Shown in pieces: positions 1 to 7,706 of a stretch of 34,256 nt of DNA. How positions within the stretch are numbered: position 1 is the stretch's first letter; each line of letters opens with the position of its first letter. This DNA comes from Chlamydiales bacterium (lineage in GTDB: Bacteria; Chlamydiota; Chlamydiia; Chlamydiales; Criblamydiaceae), in NCBI GenBank assembly GCA_024233575.1, contig JACKPN010000018.1, positions 1 through 34,256 on the forward strand, written 5' to 3'. The notes under the pieces were generated by a model, which was given only the letters and a program-made list of their open reading frames with translations, ran no database searches and was not told the origin of the DNA. A program made the position numbers and the translations under genes.

Positions 1-270
1 GATATCGCTCAAGACCTGTTCCGATTCGAGATCATCCCACAGAGCGTAGAAGCGCTGCAGCAACTGCTATCGCAGATGCGCCTGGAAACAACGCGCTCTT
101 TTGCTTCCGAGCTAGATGAGCAGCCACCGCAACAGGCAGGCCAAGAGCAGCAGCCAAGACCTGAGCCTGTGGTTGTCGGCCCTAAGGTCGGCCGCAATGA
201 TCCCTGTCCCTGCGGTAGTGGAAAAAAATACAAAAAATGTTGCGGACAGGGCAGCGAAGACTTTGAATGA
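1..270 (+). CDS. secA: SecA preprotein translocase ATPase, C-terminal fragment
   Basis: Partial gene: the window opens inside the reading frame, so only the last 89 residues are visible. SecA is the cytoplasmic ATPase that drives preproteins through the SecYEG channel. The fragment begins in the helical scaffold tail (DIAQDLFRFEI), passes through a Gln/Pro-rich linker and ends in a SEC-C zinc motif, CPCGSGKKYKKCC, with the C-x-C-x8-C-C ligand pattern. In SecA this motif binds zinc and contacts SecB or the ribosome. The stop codon overlaps the ATG of the next gene (ATGA), so the two may be translationally coupled although the downstream gene is unrelated to secretion machinery. SEC-C motifs also occur in other proteins, but the preceding helical sequence and terminal position fit SecA best. 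Confidence 0.88.
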   Translation, partial: DIAQDLFRFEIIPQSVEALQQLLSQMRLETTRSFASELDEQPPQQAGQEQQPRPEPVVVGPKVGRNDPCPCGSGKKYKKCCGQGSEDFE

Positions 271-1454
271 TCGAACGATTATTCCCCTGTTACCGACCGT
301 ATGACACGCAAGCTGCCGCATTAGAAAAGCAGTTGCGTGAATTAGAAGGCACACTTAGTCCTGCCAAGGCGTTGGAACAACCTGTCGTCAAAGAAACGCG
401 TACATTGCTGAAAAAAGTTTCTGTCGAAACGGAAACGATCAATAAGTGCCGTAAGATCTACAACGCCGTGCGGTTGGGTGTCACCGAACAAACCCTTGAC
501 GCTTCTCCAGGCTTCGAAAACTTCGCCACAAAATATTGCTTATACAATTACCTGAAGACCTATAACCATACATTGCAGGTTGACGACGCCACCAATGAGG
601 TTTGGATCCGCTGCAACAATGAGTATATCCCCTGGAGCCAAGCCAAATCTGTTGTATCTGAACATTCTGCGCTGCAACAGCCCTCCCTTCGCTGGGTATA
701 TGGTGAAGAAGGATTGCAAGACAAAGATCTCTACATTTGGAAAGTGCCTGACCATTTCAAATCGACCGAAAAAACAGGAACTTTCTTTTTCTTCTGCGCC
801 TGCGAACCGGAAGACAAGGGGCTTAATGGCTACCACACGTGGTTCTGCATCGTCTACAAAGGAAAAATCTATAGCATCGGCAAATACCGTCCGGGAAAAA
901 ATAAAGACTTCATTAATAAGCCGCTCCGCGTACAGCCGGGATATATCCAAAGTCCCGATGTCAGCGAATTTTGGGGGACGACAATCTACCAAAGCGACTG
1001 GGAAAAGATTTCTGAAGAAGGCGCTGAAAAGGTTTTGAAAAAAATCGAAGAGATCAAAGCGAACGAAGGCGATTTCGAATTCCATAACGTCAACAAAAAT
1101 TGCGTTGTTTTCAACAACGAGATGGCAGAGCTTGCAGGAGCCAAAGTGCGGCTGGAAGCCAAAGTACATGCATGGCGCGTGATCACACCGCAGTGGCTGC
1201 AAAATGGTGTGGACTCTATCGCCAAAGTTGCACCATGTTACATTCGGCTATTTGCCGAGAAGATCACCACCTTCGTGTTAAACATCATCGGCGTCATTTT
1301 CCTTGGCGCTGCCAAAAAAGATGAAAAGCTCAGCCACACCCCATCGCTGCCGCATATTAACAACGGCCGCGACCTGTGGGAGCCTGAAACACTGCGCATC
1401 CATCATCCTAAGCAAGTGATACCCAACCTTAAACGTCAGAATTGCTCCGTATAG
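267..1454 (+). CDS. Unknown chlamydial protein, candidate permuted papain-like fold (copy 1)
   Basis: Function not recognised. The protein has 395 residues. The ATG overlaps the secA stop (ATGA), and no other nearby start is better. It is a paralogue of the next gene: shared blocks are LDASPGFE (78-84), a W-x-x-Y/VPW block (~113-123), YSIGKYRP (202-209), SPDVSEF (229-235), NCVVFNNEMAELAG (278-291) and a hydrophobic stretch FVLNIIGVIFLGA (~336-348). GYHTWF with His190, followed about 90 residues later by Asn278-Cys279, recalls the H...NC order of permuted NlpC/P60 (LRAT-like) enzymes. That is inference from motif order only. The hydrophobic stretch may contact a membrane. There is no signal peptide. 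It could be a secreted effector or an intracellular amidase/acyltransferase; neither is shown. Confidence 0.8.
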   Translation: MIERLFPCYRPYDTQAAALEKQLRELEGTLSPAKALEQPVVKETRTLLKKVSVETETINKCRKIYNAVRLGVTEQTLDASPGFENFATKYCLYNYLKTYNHTLQVDDATNEVWIRCNNEYIPWSQAKSVVSEHSALQQPSLRWVYGEEGLQDKDLYIWKVPDHFKSTEKTGTFFFFCACEPEDKGLNGYHTWFCIVYKGKIYSIGKYRPGKNKDFINKPLRVQPGYIQSPDVSEFWGTTIYQSDWEKISEEGAEKVLKKIEEIKANEGDFEFHNVNKNCVVFNNEMAELAGAKVRLEAKVHAWRVITPQWLQNGVDSIAKVAPCYIRLFAEKITTFVLNIIGVIFLGAAKKDEKLSHTPSLPHINNGRDLWEPETLRIHHPKQVIPNLKRQNCSV

Positions 1455-1478
1455 ACTCCACATGCTATAGATGACAGC

Positions 1479-2843
1479 ATGAGAATATCGGAACTGGAAA
1501 GGATCGGCCGCATCGCTGCGGCCTTTGAAGCGCGCATGCAGGATCTCGGCAACATCACCGTTGCTGAAGCAACTGACAACGAACTACTTAAGGAAGCGCG
1601 CGTCTTTCTGAAATCAGTAAAAAAAGAGTATCGTGAAGATCCTCGGGTGCAAGCTTGCGCCAAGCAGCTGAACGCATCACGGCTGGGCGTCACCCCCGAA
1701 GCGCTTGACGCCTCCCCCGGGTTTGAAACGTTTGCTGTCGAAAACATTCTCTATCGCTACCTCTACATATACAACGATGAGCTGCGCATCGACGAGGAGT
1801 CCGCCCACGTCTGGATCAAGCACAAAGGCGACTACGTTCCCTGGAGGAACGTCCGTAAAATTGTCGAGATCCCTCCCCCTCCCATGAAAGAGGACTACCC
1901 CGTGCAGCGCTGGGTCTATGACCAGTATGGTCTCATCAACAAAGACATGTACAATTGGGAAAAGGTCATTCCTTTCAAACATGGCAATCCGGCAGATTGG
2001 GGACACCGCACGTTTTTTGTCTTCTGTGCCAGCAGGCCGATGGGTCCCGCACTTGCCGGGCTGCACTCTTGGTTCCGTATCATGCGCAGCGACGGCACTA
2101 TTTATAGTATCGGCAAGTACAGGCCGGAGAAGCAAAAGCTGACCGACCATCTGAAGCAGCCGTTTCGTGTCAAACGCGGATATATCATGTGTCCCGATGT
2201 CAGCGAGTTCTATCCGATGCCGGTCAAAGAAACACGCATCGAGATCACTGAAGAACAAGCTGATACCATCATTGCTGCTGTCGAAGAAAGAAAACGCAAC
2301 GAAGAGAATGAACACTTTCATAACCTGCTCCGCAACTGCACGGTCTTCGACAATGAAATGGCTGAGCTTGCCGGTGTGCGCCTTCCAACACGTCAGCGAA
2401 TCTGGAGGGTCATCACCCCGGACTGGTTCCAGCGTTTTATTGACGCCATCGATCCCTACACACCGCGCTTTATCCATAACTTTTTCGATCGGATGACAGC
2501 CTTCTTCATCAATCTGATCGGATATGTTTTTCTCGGCGCCACGCAAGTTGATGCCAGCTTGTCGGAGGGGGATGCCCTTCCGCATATCACCTGCTTCAGC
2601 GATCTGTTCGATCCGGAGAAGGCATCGATTCACCATCCCGACACACTAACTGATCTTATTCATAAGATCGATACCTGGCGGGAACAGGAAAGGCGCCATC
2701 TAGAGACGGAAAAACGATGGTATGAAAAGGGACGTACCACAGAGAACTCAGAAGAGGTCGACCTAGCGATTGCGCAACTCGACAAGCAGCTAAACGCGGT
2801 CGATGGCGCTATTCCTGACGAGTACCGCCTAAAACATCAATGA
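1479..2843 (+). CDS. Unknown chlamydial protein, candidate permuted papain-like fold (copy 2)
   Basis: Function not recognised. It has 454 residues and starts 24 bases after the stop of its paralogue, so the two probably form a tandem duplication and one transcript. It keeps every block of copy 1: LDASPGFE (77-83), YSIGKYRP (209-216), CPDVSEF (238-244), NCTVFDNEMAELAG (286-299) and a hydrophobic stretch near 342-354. The candidate catalytic residues are His196 in LHSWF and Cys287 in RNCTVF. Unlike copy 1 it has an added charged, probably coiled-coil tail from about residue 390 (TDLIHKIDTW...), ending with Asp/Glu-rich helices. Its 3' end overlaps the convergent MFS gene by seven bases. The conservation of H and NC in both copies while surrounding residues have diverged argues that these positions matter. 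Confidence 0.8.
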   Translation: MRISELERIGRIAAAFEARMQDLGNITVAEATDNELLKEARVFLKSVKKEYREDPRVQACAKQLNASRLGVTPEALDASPGFETFAVENILYRYLYIYNDELRIDEESAHVWIKHKGDYVPWRNVRKIVEIPPPPMKEDYPVQRWVYDQYGLINKDMYNWEKVIPFKHGNPADWGHRTFFVFCASRPMGPALAGLHSWFRIMRSDGTIYSIGKYRPEKQKLTDHLKQPFRVKRGYIMCPDVSEFYPMPVKETRIEITEEQADTIIAAVEERKRNEENEHFHNLLRNCTVFDNEMAELAGVRLPTRQRIWRVITPDWFQRFIDAIDPYTPRFIHNFFDRMTAFFINLIGYVFLGATQVDASLSEGDALPHITCFSDLFDPEKASIHHPDTLTDLIHKIDTWREQERRHLETEKRWYEKGRTTENSEEVDLAIAQLDKQLNAVDGAIPDEYRLKHQ

Positions 2844-4033
2844 GTTAAAAAGCTTTTTACTCGCAACCCTTCCAACATGGTGAACAGCGCGCTGATAGCA
2901 ATCGCGATCATACCGATGATGCCGAAAGCGCCGAAGACACCGGAAAATCCTTTGTCGAGGTAGAGGGGCTCTACAACGATCGGCGCAAAAAACTGTCCTA
3001 AAAACAAGCACATCGAAAGCCCCCCGACAAGACGCCCCCGCACATGAACAGGTGCAACACGCGTGATCAGCACAGCGCAGTTGGGAACGAGCAAGCCAAA
3101 ACCGATGCCGCAGAGCAGTAAAGAGCCGGTAACCCCTGCCCACGAAGATGCGAATGCCAACGCCAAGAATCCAAGACCAATCATCAAAAAGACGAGTGCC
3201 ATCAGCAGCTGATAGTTCAAAAAACGGTGGAACTGGCGATAGAAGAGCGCCGATAAGGCACCGGACAAATTGGGAACCGCCAATGTCATACCGATATGGA
3301 TCGGCGATGCATGGATCAGCTCTTCCAGGAAAAACGGTACCTTCACAGGAATCACATAAAGACAGACCATGCCCCAGAATACCAAGCCATAGATCACCAT
3401 CACCTGCCCCCAAGGGATCGGATCGGTATGATGATGCTCGATCTTTTCGGCAGCGACCGCCTCAACATCTTTCGGTTCAATAATATATAAGAATGCCAAA
3501 GGTATCAGAACTAAAGCGAAGAGGTAGACAGCAAACGGCGCCCTCCACCCAAAAGTCGCCAGCGCTCCCGACAACAATACGAAAAAAACGCCGCCAAATC
3601 CGATAAATGCCGACTTCAGGCCCATCATCGTCTCGCGCTCGGCGCCCTCATAGTAATCGGCGATCAGAGTGATCACCGTTGTCATTACTCCTCCGGTAGC
3701 AATACCAAGAAACATCCGGCCGATAAACAGGGAAGGCAGCGACTCCACCCAAAGACCCGAGCTGCCGCTCACGCCATATAGAAGCAAAGCGCCGATCAGC
3801 AGCCACTTACGACCAAACCAGTCAACACACAGGCCGATCACTGGAGACGATACAACGATAAACAGTGCCGGTGTTGTCAACATCAGCATAATGATGAATG
3901 TCGAATAGGGAAGATCGGCAAAGGCATGTTCGATGAACGGCAATGCCGGAGAGATCGCCGCCCCTGCCATAATCGTCAATGTTGCTGACAGAACAAGGAC
4001 TGCTTTTCTCATGATCCGGACATTTTCAAACAT
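2837..4033 (-). CDS. MFS transporter, drug:H+ antiporter-like
   Basis: Major facilitator superfamily permease of 398 residues with about twelve hydrophobic segments, expected in the inner membrane. The loop between segments 2 and 3 carries the MFS signature, GLCVDWFGRK (G-x-x-x-D-x-x-G-R-K). The N-terminus, MRKAVLVLSATLTIMAGAAI, followed by PALPFIEHAF, is typical of the DHA1 multidrug/sugar efflux branch. The substrate cannot be assigned. The ATG at 4033 is preceded by AAGG nine bases away, a reasonable ribosome site. The start lies 92 bases from the divergent small membrane gene, so both probably use the intergenic region for promoters. The 3' end overlaps the convergent unknown gene by seven bases, leaving no room for a separate terminator there. 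Confidence 0.85.
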   Translation of the reverse strand: MFENVRIMRKAVLVLSATLTIMAGAAISPALPFIEHAFADLPYSTFIIMLMLTTPALFIVVSSPVIGLCVDWFGRKWLLIGALLLYGVSGSSGLWVESLPSLFIGRMFLGIATGGVMTTVITLIADYYEGAERETMMGLKSAFIGFGGVFFVLLSGALATFGWRAPFAVYLFALVLIPLAFLYIIEPKDVEAVAAEKIEHHHTDPIPWGQVMVIYGLVFWGMVCLYVIPVKVPFFLEELIHASPIHIGMTLAVPNLSGALSALFYRQFHRFLNYQLLMALVFLMIGLGFLALAFASSWAGVTGSLLLCGIGFGLLVPNCAVLITRVAPVHVRGRLVGGLSMCLFLGQFFAPIVVEPLYLDKGFSGVFGAFGIIGMIAIAISALFTMLEGLRVKSFLTH

Positions 4034-4049
4034 TAATTTTACCTTATTA

Positions 4050-4079
4050 TTGACAAAAAGCTACAAGATAACAGATACA
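4050..4079 (+). promoter_or_regulatory. Candidate promoter for the small holin-like gene
   Basis: A perfect -35 hexamer TTGACA (4050-4055) is followed after 18 bases by GATACA (4074-4079), a weak -10. It lies in the divergent 91-base gap and would give a 5' leader of about 40 bases before the ATG at 4125. Confidence 0.35.
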
Positions 4080-4124
4080 CGAATTAAATATTTATTTAAC
4101 ACTTTTGCAAATAGGAGTGAAACG

Positions 4125-4367
4125 ATGTTAGTAGAAAAGAGACTAGGACTTGCCGGCGGCATCCTTTGGGGCGTGATGATGTTCATCATGACATTTGCCA
4201 ATATCTTCTTTGGCTATGGAACGACATTCTTAAATCTGATGGCCGACGTTTATCCCGGCTACAGCGTCAGCTATATCGGCAGCTTGATCGGCCTTGGCTA
4301 TGGATTTCTTGACGGCTTCATCGGCCTCTACATCCTAGCTTGGCTTTACAACAAGATCAACGCGTAA
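4125..4367 (+). CDS. Small holin-like membrane protein
   Basis: An 80-residue protein with two hydrophobic helices, roughly 7-30 and 48-75. AGGAGTGA sits five bases before the ATG at 4125 and fixes the start; the frame is open further upstream but lacks a ribosome site. It resembles small proteins often annotated as bacteriophage holin: GGILWG in helix 1, FGYGTTFL and DVYPGYSVS in the loop, then GLGYGFLDGFIGLYILAWLYN. The helices are glycine-rich, suggesting tight packing or oligomers. There are no other phage genes nearby, so a lysis role is doubtful; a chromosomal membrane pore or stress protein is as likely. It is monocistronic: an intrinsic terminator follows at once. Confidence 0.75.
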   Translation: MLVEKRLGLAGGILWGVMMFIMTFANIFFGYGTTFLNLMADVYPGYSVSYIGSLIGLGYGFLDGFIGLYILAWLYNKINA

Positions 4368-4380
4368 GCTAATTTATCTT

Positions 4381-4405
4381 GGAGGGGTTTCGACCCCTCG
4401 TTTTT
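4381..4405 (+). terminator. Rho-independent terminator after the holin-like gene
   Basis: A 7-bp stem, GAGGGGT / ACCCCTC, is closed by a stable TTCG tetraloop and followed by GTTTTT. It lies 14 bases after the stop codon. Confidence 0.88.
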
Positions 4406-4568
4406 AGGTGGTTTGGAAAGCATCTCAAGAATTTCGCAGCTGCGTTTTTCATCAAAAACGAGCGTCCTACCAGGTAGCAGCCCCTTATTATTGCGTAAAT
4501 GACGAAATGCACCATTTTGCAACAGATCTAAGAGACATTCTCTGATTTAAAGAATTGTCAGATTGGGA

Positions 4569-4657
4569 ACAAATTTCACCTGGAAAACAGAATTTTGAGG
4601 AGTGACATAGTTGATAAACTAGACCGACGAAAGATGGATTTCCCAGGTAAAATTTGT
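4569..4657. repeat. 89-base imperfect palindrome (MITE-like or hairpin RNA)
   Basis: The outer arms 4569-4583 (ACAAATTTCACCTGG) and 4643-4657 (CCAGGTAAAATTTGT) are complementary at 14 of 15 positions. At the centre, TAGTT-GATA-AACTA (about 4608-4621) forms a second stem, and the arms between them match in part. The whole element could fold as one long hairpin. It contains no gene. It could be a small non-autonomous mobile element or a structured RNA; I see no clear target-site duplication. Confidence 0.5.
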
Positions 4658-4870
4658 CGTAAGATGACTGTTCTGTAATTCAGAAACTGTTTCTAAGCAT
4701 AATTCCCATGACGACATTATCTAAATAAAATTCTCACTTTCTAAAAAACCGTAGTAGAGTGATTCAATTTTAATTATTCGTTATTTTTCATATTATTTTG
4801 TTATTCGGGTAGGCACAGGTTTTGGGACTCAAACTCTCCCTGTGTTTTATGGCTTTCTGATGTATATTTA

Positions 4871-4898
4871 TTAAATCTTAATAAAGAAAAAGTATAAT
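4871..4898 (+). promoter_or_regulatory. Candidate promoter of the ART-like gene
   Basis: A perfect -10 TATAAT (4893-4898) has TTAAAT (4871-4876) 16 bases upstream as a weak -35. AAGGAG at 4912-4917 then precedes the start codon. Spacing would give a leader of about 20 bases. Confidence 0.55.
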
Positions 4899-4924
4899 AG
4901 TTTCTTTAAAAAAGGAGATTATGG

Positions 4925-6145
4925 ATGATGAGTATTTTCTACCCAGAAAATCCTATAAAAGATGGATATGGCGATTTCATTTTTTATTCTGTAGATGAGG
5001 AAAGCAACAGAATCCCTTTAGACAAAGACCTCTTTTCTAAGGCCTACCAATTGTTTAACGAAAACGTTTTTCTTCCTGCAGAGCAACGTAAACATGCCAT
5101 CGAAGCGAAGCTTGATCCTTCGATCAAATATACGTTTATACCTAAGACTCTCTACGAACTTGCATGTATCGTAATCAGCATCAAAGAAGAACTGTTTAAT
5201 AAATCATTTTGCTATGAAAATGATCGCAAAGTTAATCCAAACGGTTTATCCACTCCAAAATGTTTACATTTAAGCGTTATCAAAAATCCTGAATCTCTCG
5301 ATACCGATCTGTTACATTCCATCGCATATAAAATCAACAATCTCATCCTCACAGAACTAGCAAGTAACAACTTTCCTCTAACCTTAAAGGATATAAAAAA
5401 GGTCGCGCAAGGACATATTGACTTCCTAAAAGAGTTAGAGGATAAAAAATCGACGAATAATCAGACAGTAAATGAGATGGAGAAAAACACTCATGATAAT
5501 TGGGGAGCTGATGTTAGATTTGGCCCAACGACTTACTTTACTAATGACAGTGCCATTAAACAAGATGTCGTTATGCGATCGATTGCAATGGAATGCGGCA
5601 ATGATGCCGCTGACAGTCTATTTTTATACAGAGGATCATCTAGAAGAGATCGGACGCTTACCGATAACAACGTATCATATTCTCTATCTTTTGGAACAGG
5701 GCTATTTGCGGGAGCATTTCACGATCCTACAGCAATGGCAAATTGGTACATCAACCAAACCTCTTGTTATGGGTATGCTATCCGTATTCCAAGGGAATCT
5801 TTCGATACATCTTCAATATTTTACGTTCCTAAAAATGGGTTTAATACAATTGTCGGACTGTATGGTAGTGGCGAATTCTTCCACGGTAGACTGAAAATAT
5901 ACAAGGATCATATCGATAAGTGTTCAGGTATCGATTATTTCAATGCAACAGGAGATCCAAACAGCACATCTATAGAATCCGTTGTTCCCGATGGACTGTT
6001 ACACAATGATGCTCTAGGTACCTTTGCAACCAAATTTCAAACATATAAAGTCAACAACTCCGTAGCATTAAAACCCACTTACTACTCAATGACATACTCT
6101 GTTATCGATTACATTAGCTTTATCATTTCTCAGTATATTTGGTGA
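4925..6145 (+). CDS. Candidate ADP-ribosyltransferase-like effector
   Basis: A 406-residue protein with no close family recognised. GGAG lies seven bases before the ATG at 4925; the ATG at 4928 is an equally possible start. The C-terminal half has the order of motifs seen in R-S-E ADP-ribosyltransferases: LYRGS (Arg236) as the first strand, SYSLSFG (Ser253, Ser255) in the place of the S-T-S motif, and GSGEFFHG (Glu317) as the candidate catalytic glutamate. The first 190 residues are helical and of unknown role. There is no signal peptide; a hydrophobic stretch ends the protein. The gene is visibly AT-richer than uvrB or the efflux operon and stands alone with its own promoter, as accessory effector genes often do. 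The ART assignment is inference from short motifs. A hairpin at 6160-6189 follows the stop but lacks a T-run. Confidence 0.78.
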   Translation: MMSIFYPENPIKDGYGDFIFYSVDEESNRIPLDKDLFSKAYQLFNENVFLPAEQRKHAIEAKLDPSIKYTFIPKTLYELACIVISIKEELFNKSFCYENDRKVNPNGLSTPKCLHLSVIKNPESLDTDLLHSIAYKINNLILTELASNNFPLTLKDIKKVAQGHIDFLKELEDKKSTNNQTVNEMEKNTHDNWGADVRFGPTTYFTNDSAIKQDVVMRSIAMECGNDAADSLFLYRGSSRRDRTLTDNNVSYSLSFGTGLFAGAFHDPTAMANWYINQTSCYGYAIRIPRESFDTSSIFYVPKNGFNTIVGLYGSGEFFHGRLKIYKDHIDKCSGIDYFNATGDPNSTSIESVVPDGLLHNDALGTFATKFQTYKVNNSVALKPTYYSMTYSVIDYISFIISQYIW

Positions 6146-6302
6146 TCCTCAGCATGAATGCCGAAAAAGGTCCAAGCATCGACCTCGGCGTTATCCCAAA
6201 TTAATATAAAATACCGGGACACCTCATTGACTGAAATAAATTTTCACTTCCTTTAAAAAAACAATAGAAGGATAATTTGCCTCTAATCTCTTGAGGTTCG
6301 TT

Positions 6303-7706
6303 ATGTTCTTTTATCGTCGTTTTACTCCCGGTCTAGCTATCTACTCTTATATCGTCGGAGATCCGGAGGTTGGACGTTGTGTCGTCATTGACCCTACCCG
6401 CGATGTGGATGACTATATCGACATCGCCGAGAAGGAAGGACTCGTCATCACGGACATCATGGAAACGCATGTCCATGCCGATTACCTATGCGGATCGAAG
6501 GAGTTGAAACATCGTCTAGGGGGGAAGCCGGCAATCCACTGCTCGGGAATGGGTGGCGATGCTTGGACGGCGAAGTATGCGGACAACGTCGTCAAAGACG
6601 GGGATCAGATACAGGTAGGGTCGTTGCGATTCGAAGCTGTCTACTCTCCTGGGCATACCCCTGAGCATGTGATGTGGGCACTGTATGACGAACAGCGCAG
6701 CAAAGAAACGCCATGGATGCTGTTCACCGGCGATCTTCTTTTCGTTGGAGCGATAGGAAGACCGGATCTATTAGGGGCAGAGGCGCAAAAAGCGTTAAGC
6801 CATCAGCTATATGATACAGTCTTCAACAGGATGCCGGTGTTTCCTGATTTCACTGAGGTCTACCCTGCGCATGGTCAAGGATCGCTCTGTGGCAAGGCTA
6901 TTGGTTCGCGCGACAGCACAACGGTGGGCTACGAACGTCAGTTCAACACATCGCTAATAAAGGAAGAAGAAGGAGTGTGGACGAAAAAATTGCTGGACGA
7001 CATGCCTGAAGCGCCTCCCTACTTCCTTAGAATGAAGAAGATGAATGTGCAGGGGGCACCACTCCTTGGCAAAGAGTTTCCGGGAAACCGCGGCATCAAT
7101 GCCAAAGAGCTTAAGCAGATGATGGACGATGGCGCACAAGTGCTGGACACGCGCAGCAAAGAATCGTTTGCTGCAACGCATATTCCAGGATCGATCAACA
7201 TCCCTCTGGCAGCGACTTTGTCTTTATGGGCGGGGTGGGTGCTGGACTATCATAAACCGATCGTCCTTGTTCTCGACAAGGAAGAGGAGCTGAAAGAGGT
7301 TGTCACGCATCTGGTACGGATCGGTCTCGACCAGTGCATTGGCTACCTTGATGGCGGCATCACGGCGTGGGAAGATAGCGACCAGGAAACCGACAGAGTG
7401 GAGACGTTGACGCCGAAGCAGCTGCATGGCAAATTAAGTGAGTATGTTGTCCTTGATGTGAGGAGTCCGGGCGAATGGTCTCAAGGGCATATCGCAGGGG
7501 CGATCCACATTCCCCTGGGGGTGATCGAAGAAAACATCGATCAGATTCCTAAGAATAAGCCGATCGCGATCATGTGCGGCAGCGGCTACCGCGCTTCTGT
7601 TGCAGCATCATTCCTCAAGCGCAACGGGATCGATACGGTTACTAACATCCTCGGGGGTATGAGGGGCTGGGTTGCCGACAATCTCCCAACGACATCGGGT
7701 GATTGA
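6303..7706 (+). CDS. CstB-like persulfide dioxygenase with two rhodanese domains
   Basis: A 467-residue fusion of a metallo-beta-lactamase fold (about 1-245) and two rhodanese domains. The metal site is visible: THVHAD (His56, His58, Asp60), SPGHTPEH and FTGDLLFVG, as in ETHE1-type persulfide dioxygenases that oxidise glutathione or CoA persulfide to sulfite. The first rhodanese (LDTRSKESF onward) has lost the active cysteine, with VLDK at that place. The second (LDVRSPGEW onward) keeps the loop CGSGYR with Cys425. This dioxygenase/inactive rhodanese/active rhodanese order is that of staphylococcal CstB, which detoxifies sulfide and polysulfide. The ATG at 6303 has TGAGG six bases upstream, so an upstream TTG at 6291 is not used. 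The 3' end overlaps a convergent gene by 99 bases. Confidence 0.88.
   Translation: MFFYRRFTPGLAIYSYIVGDPEVGRCVVIDPTRDVDDYIDIAEKEGLVITDIMETHVHADYLCGSKELKHRLGGKPAIHCSGMGGDAWTAKYADNVVKDGDQIQVGSLRFEAVYSPGHTPEHVMWALYDEQRSKETPWMLFTGDLLFVGAIGRPDLLGAEAQKALSHQLYDTVFNRMPVFPDFTEVYPAHGQGSLCGKAIGSRDSTTVGYERQFNTSLIKEEEGVWTKKLLDDMPEAPPYFLRMKKMNVQGAPLLGKEFPGNRGINAKELKQMMDDGAQVLDTRSKESFAATHIPGSINIPLAATLSLWAGWVLDYHKPIVLVLDKEEELKEVVTHLVRIGLDQCIGYLDGGITAWEDSDQETDRVETLTPKQLHGKLSEYVVLDVRSPGEWSQGHIAGAIHIPLGVIEENIDQIPKNKPIAIMCGSGYRASVAASFLKRNGIDTVTNILGGMRGWVADNLPTTSGD

Larger units (their letters stand above)
4406..4924. other. Gene-poor AT-rich gap with a long imperfect palindrome
   Basis: No convincing coding region on either strand. 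A minus-strand frame stays open for about 60 codons near 4353-4546 but has no start or ribosome site. The main structure is the inverted repeat at 4569-4657, described separately. A second small inverted repeat, TTCTG-TAATT-CAGAA, lies just downstream near 4670-4685. The right end holds the promoter of the next gene. Confidence 0.6.

Noticed and set aside
1677..2636. 319-codon minus-strand frame inside the second paralogue
   Set aside because: Antisense shadow of a clearly conserved gene; the sense frame shares motifs with its neighbour.
4353..4546. Minus-strand stretch open for about 60 codons next to the holin-like gene
   Set aside because: No start codon or ribosome site, runs through a terminator hairpin and into a real gene; probably chance.
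5472..5894. 140-codon frame within the ART-like gene
   Set aside because: Same-strand, different-frame shadow with no recognisable protein features.
6160..6189. Hairpin (GCCG...AGGTC / GACCT...CGGC) after the ART-like gene
   Set aside because: Has bulges and no T-run, so I did not call it a terminator, although it may be structural.
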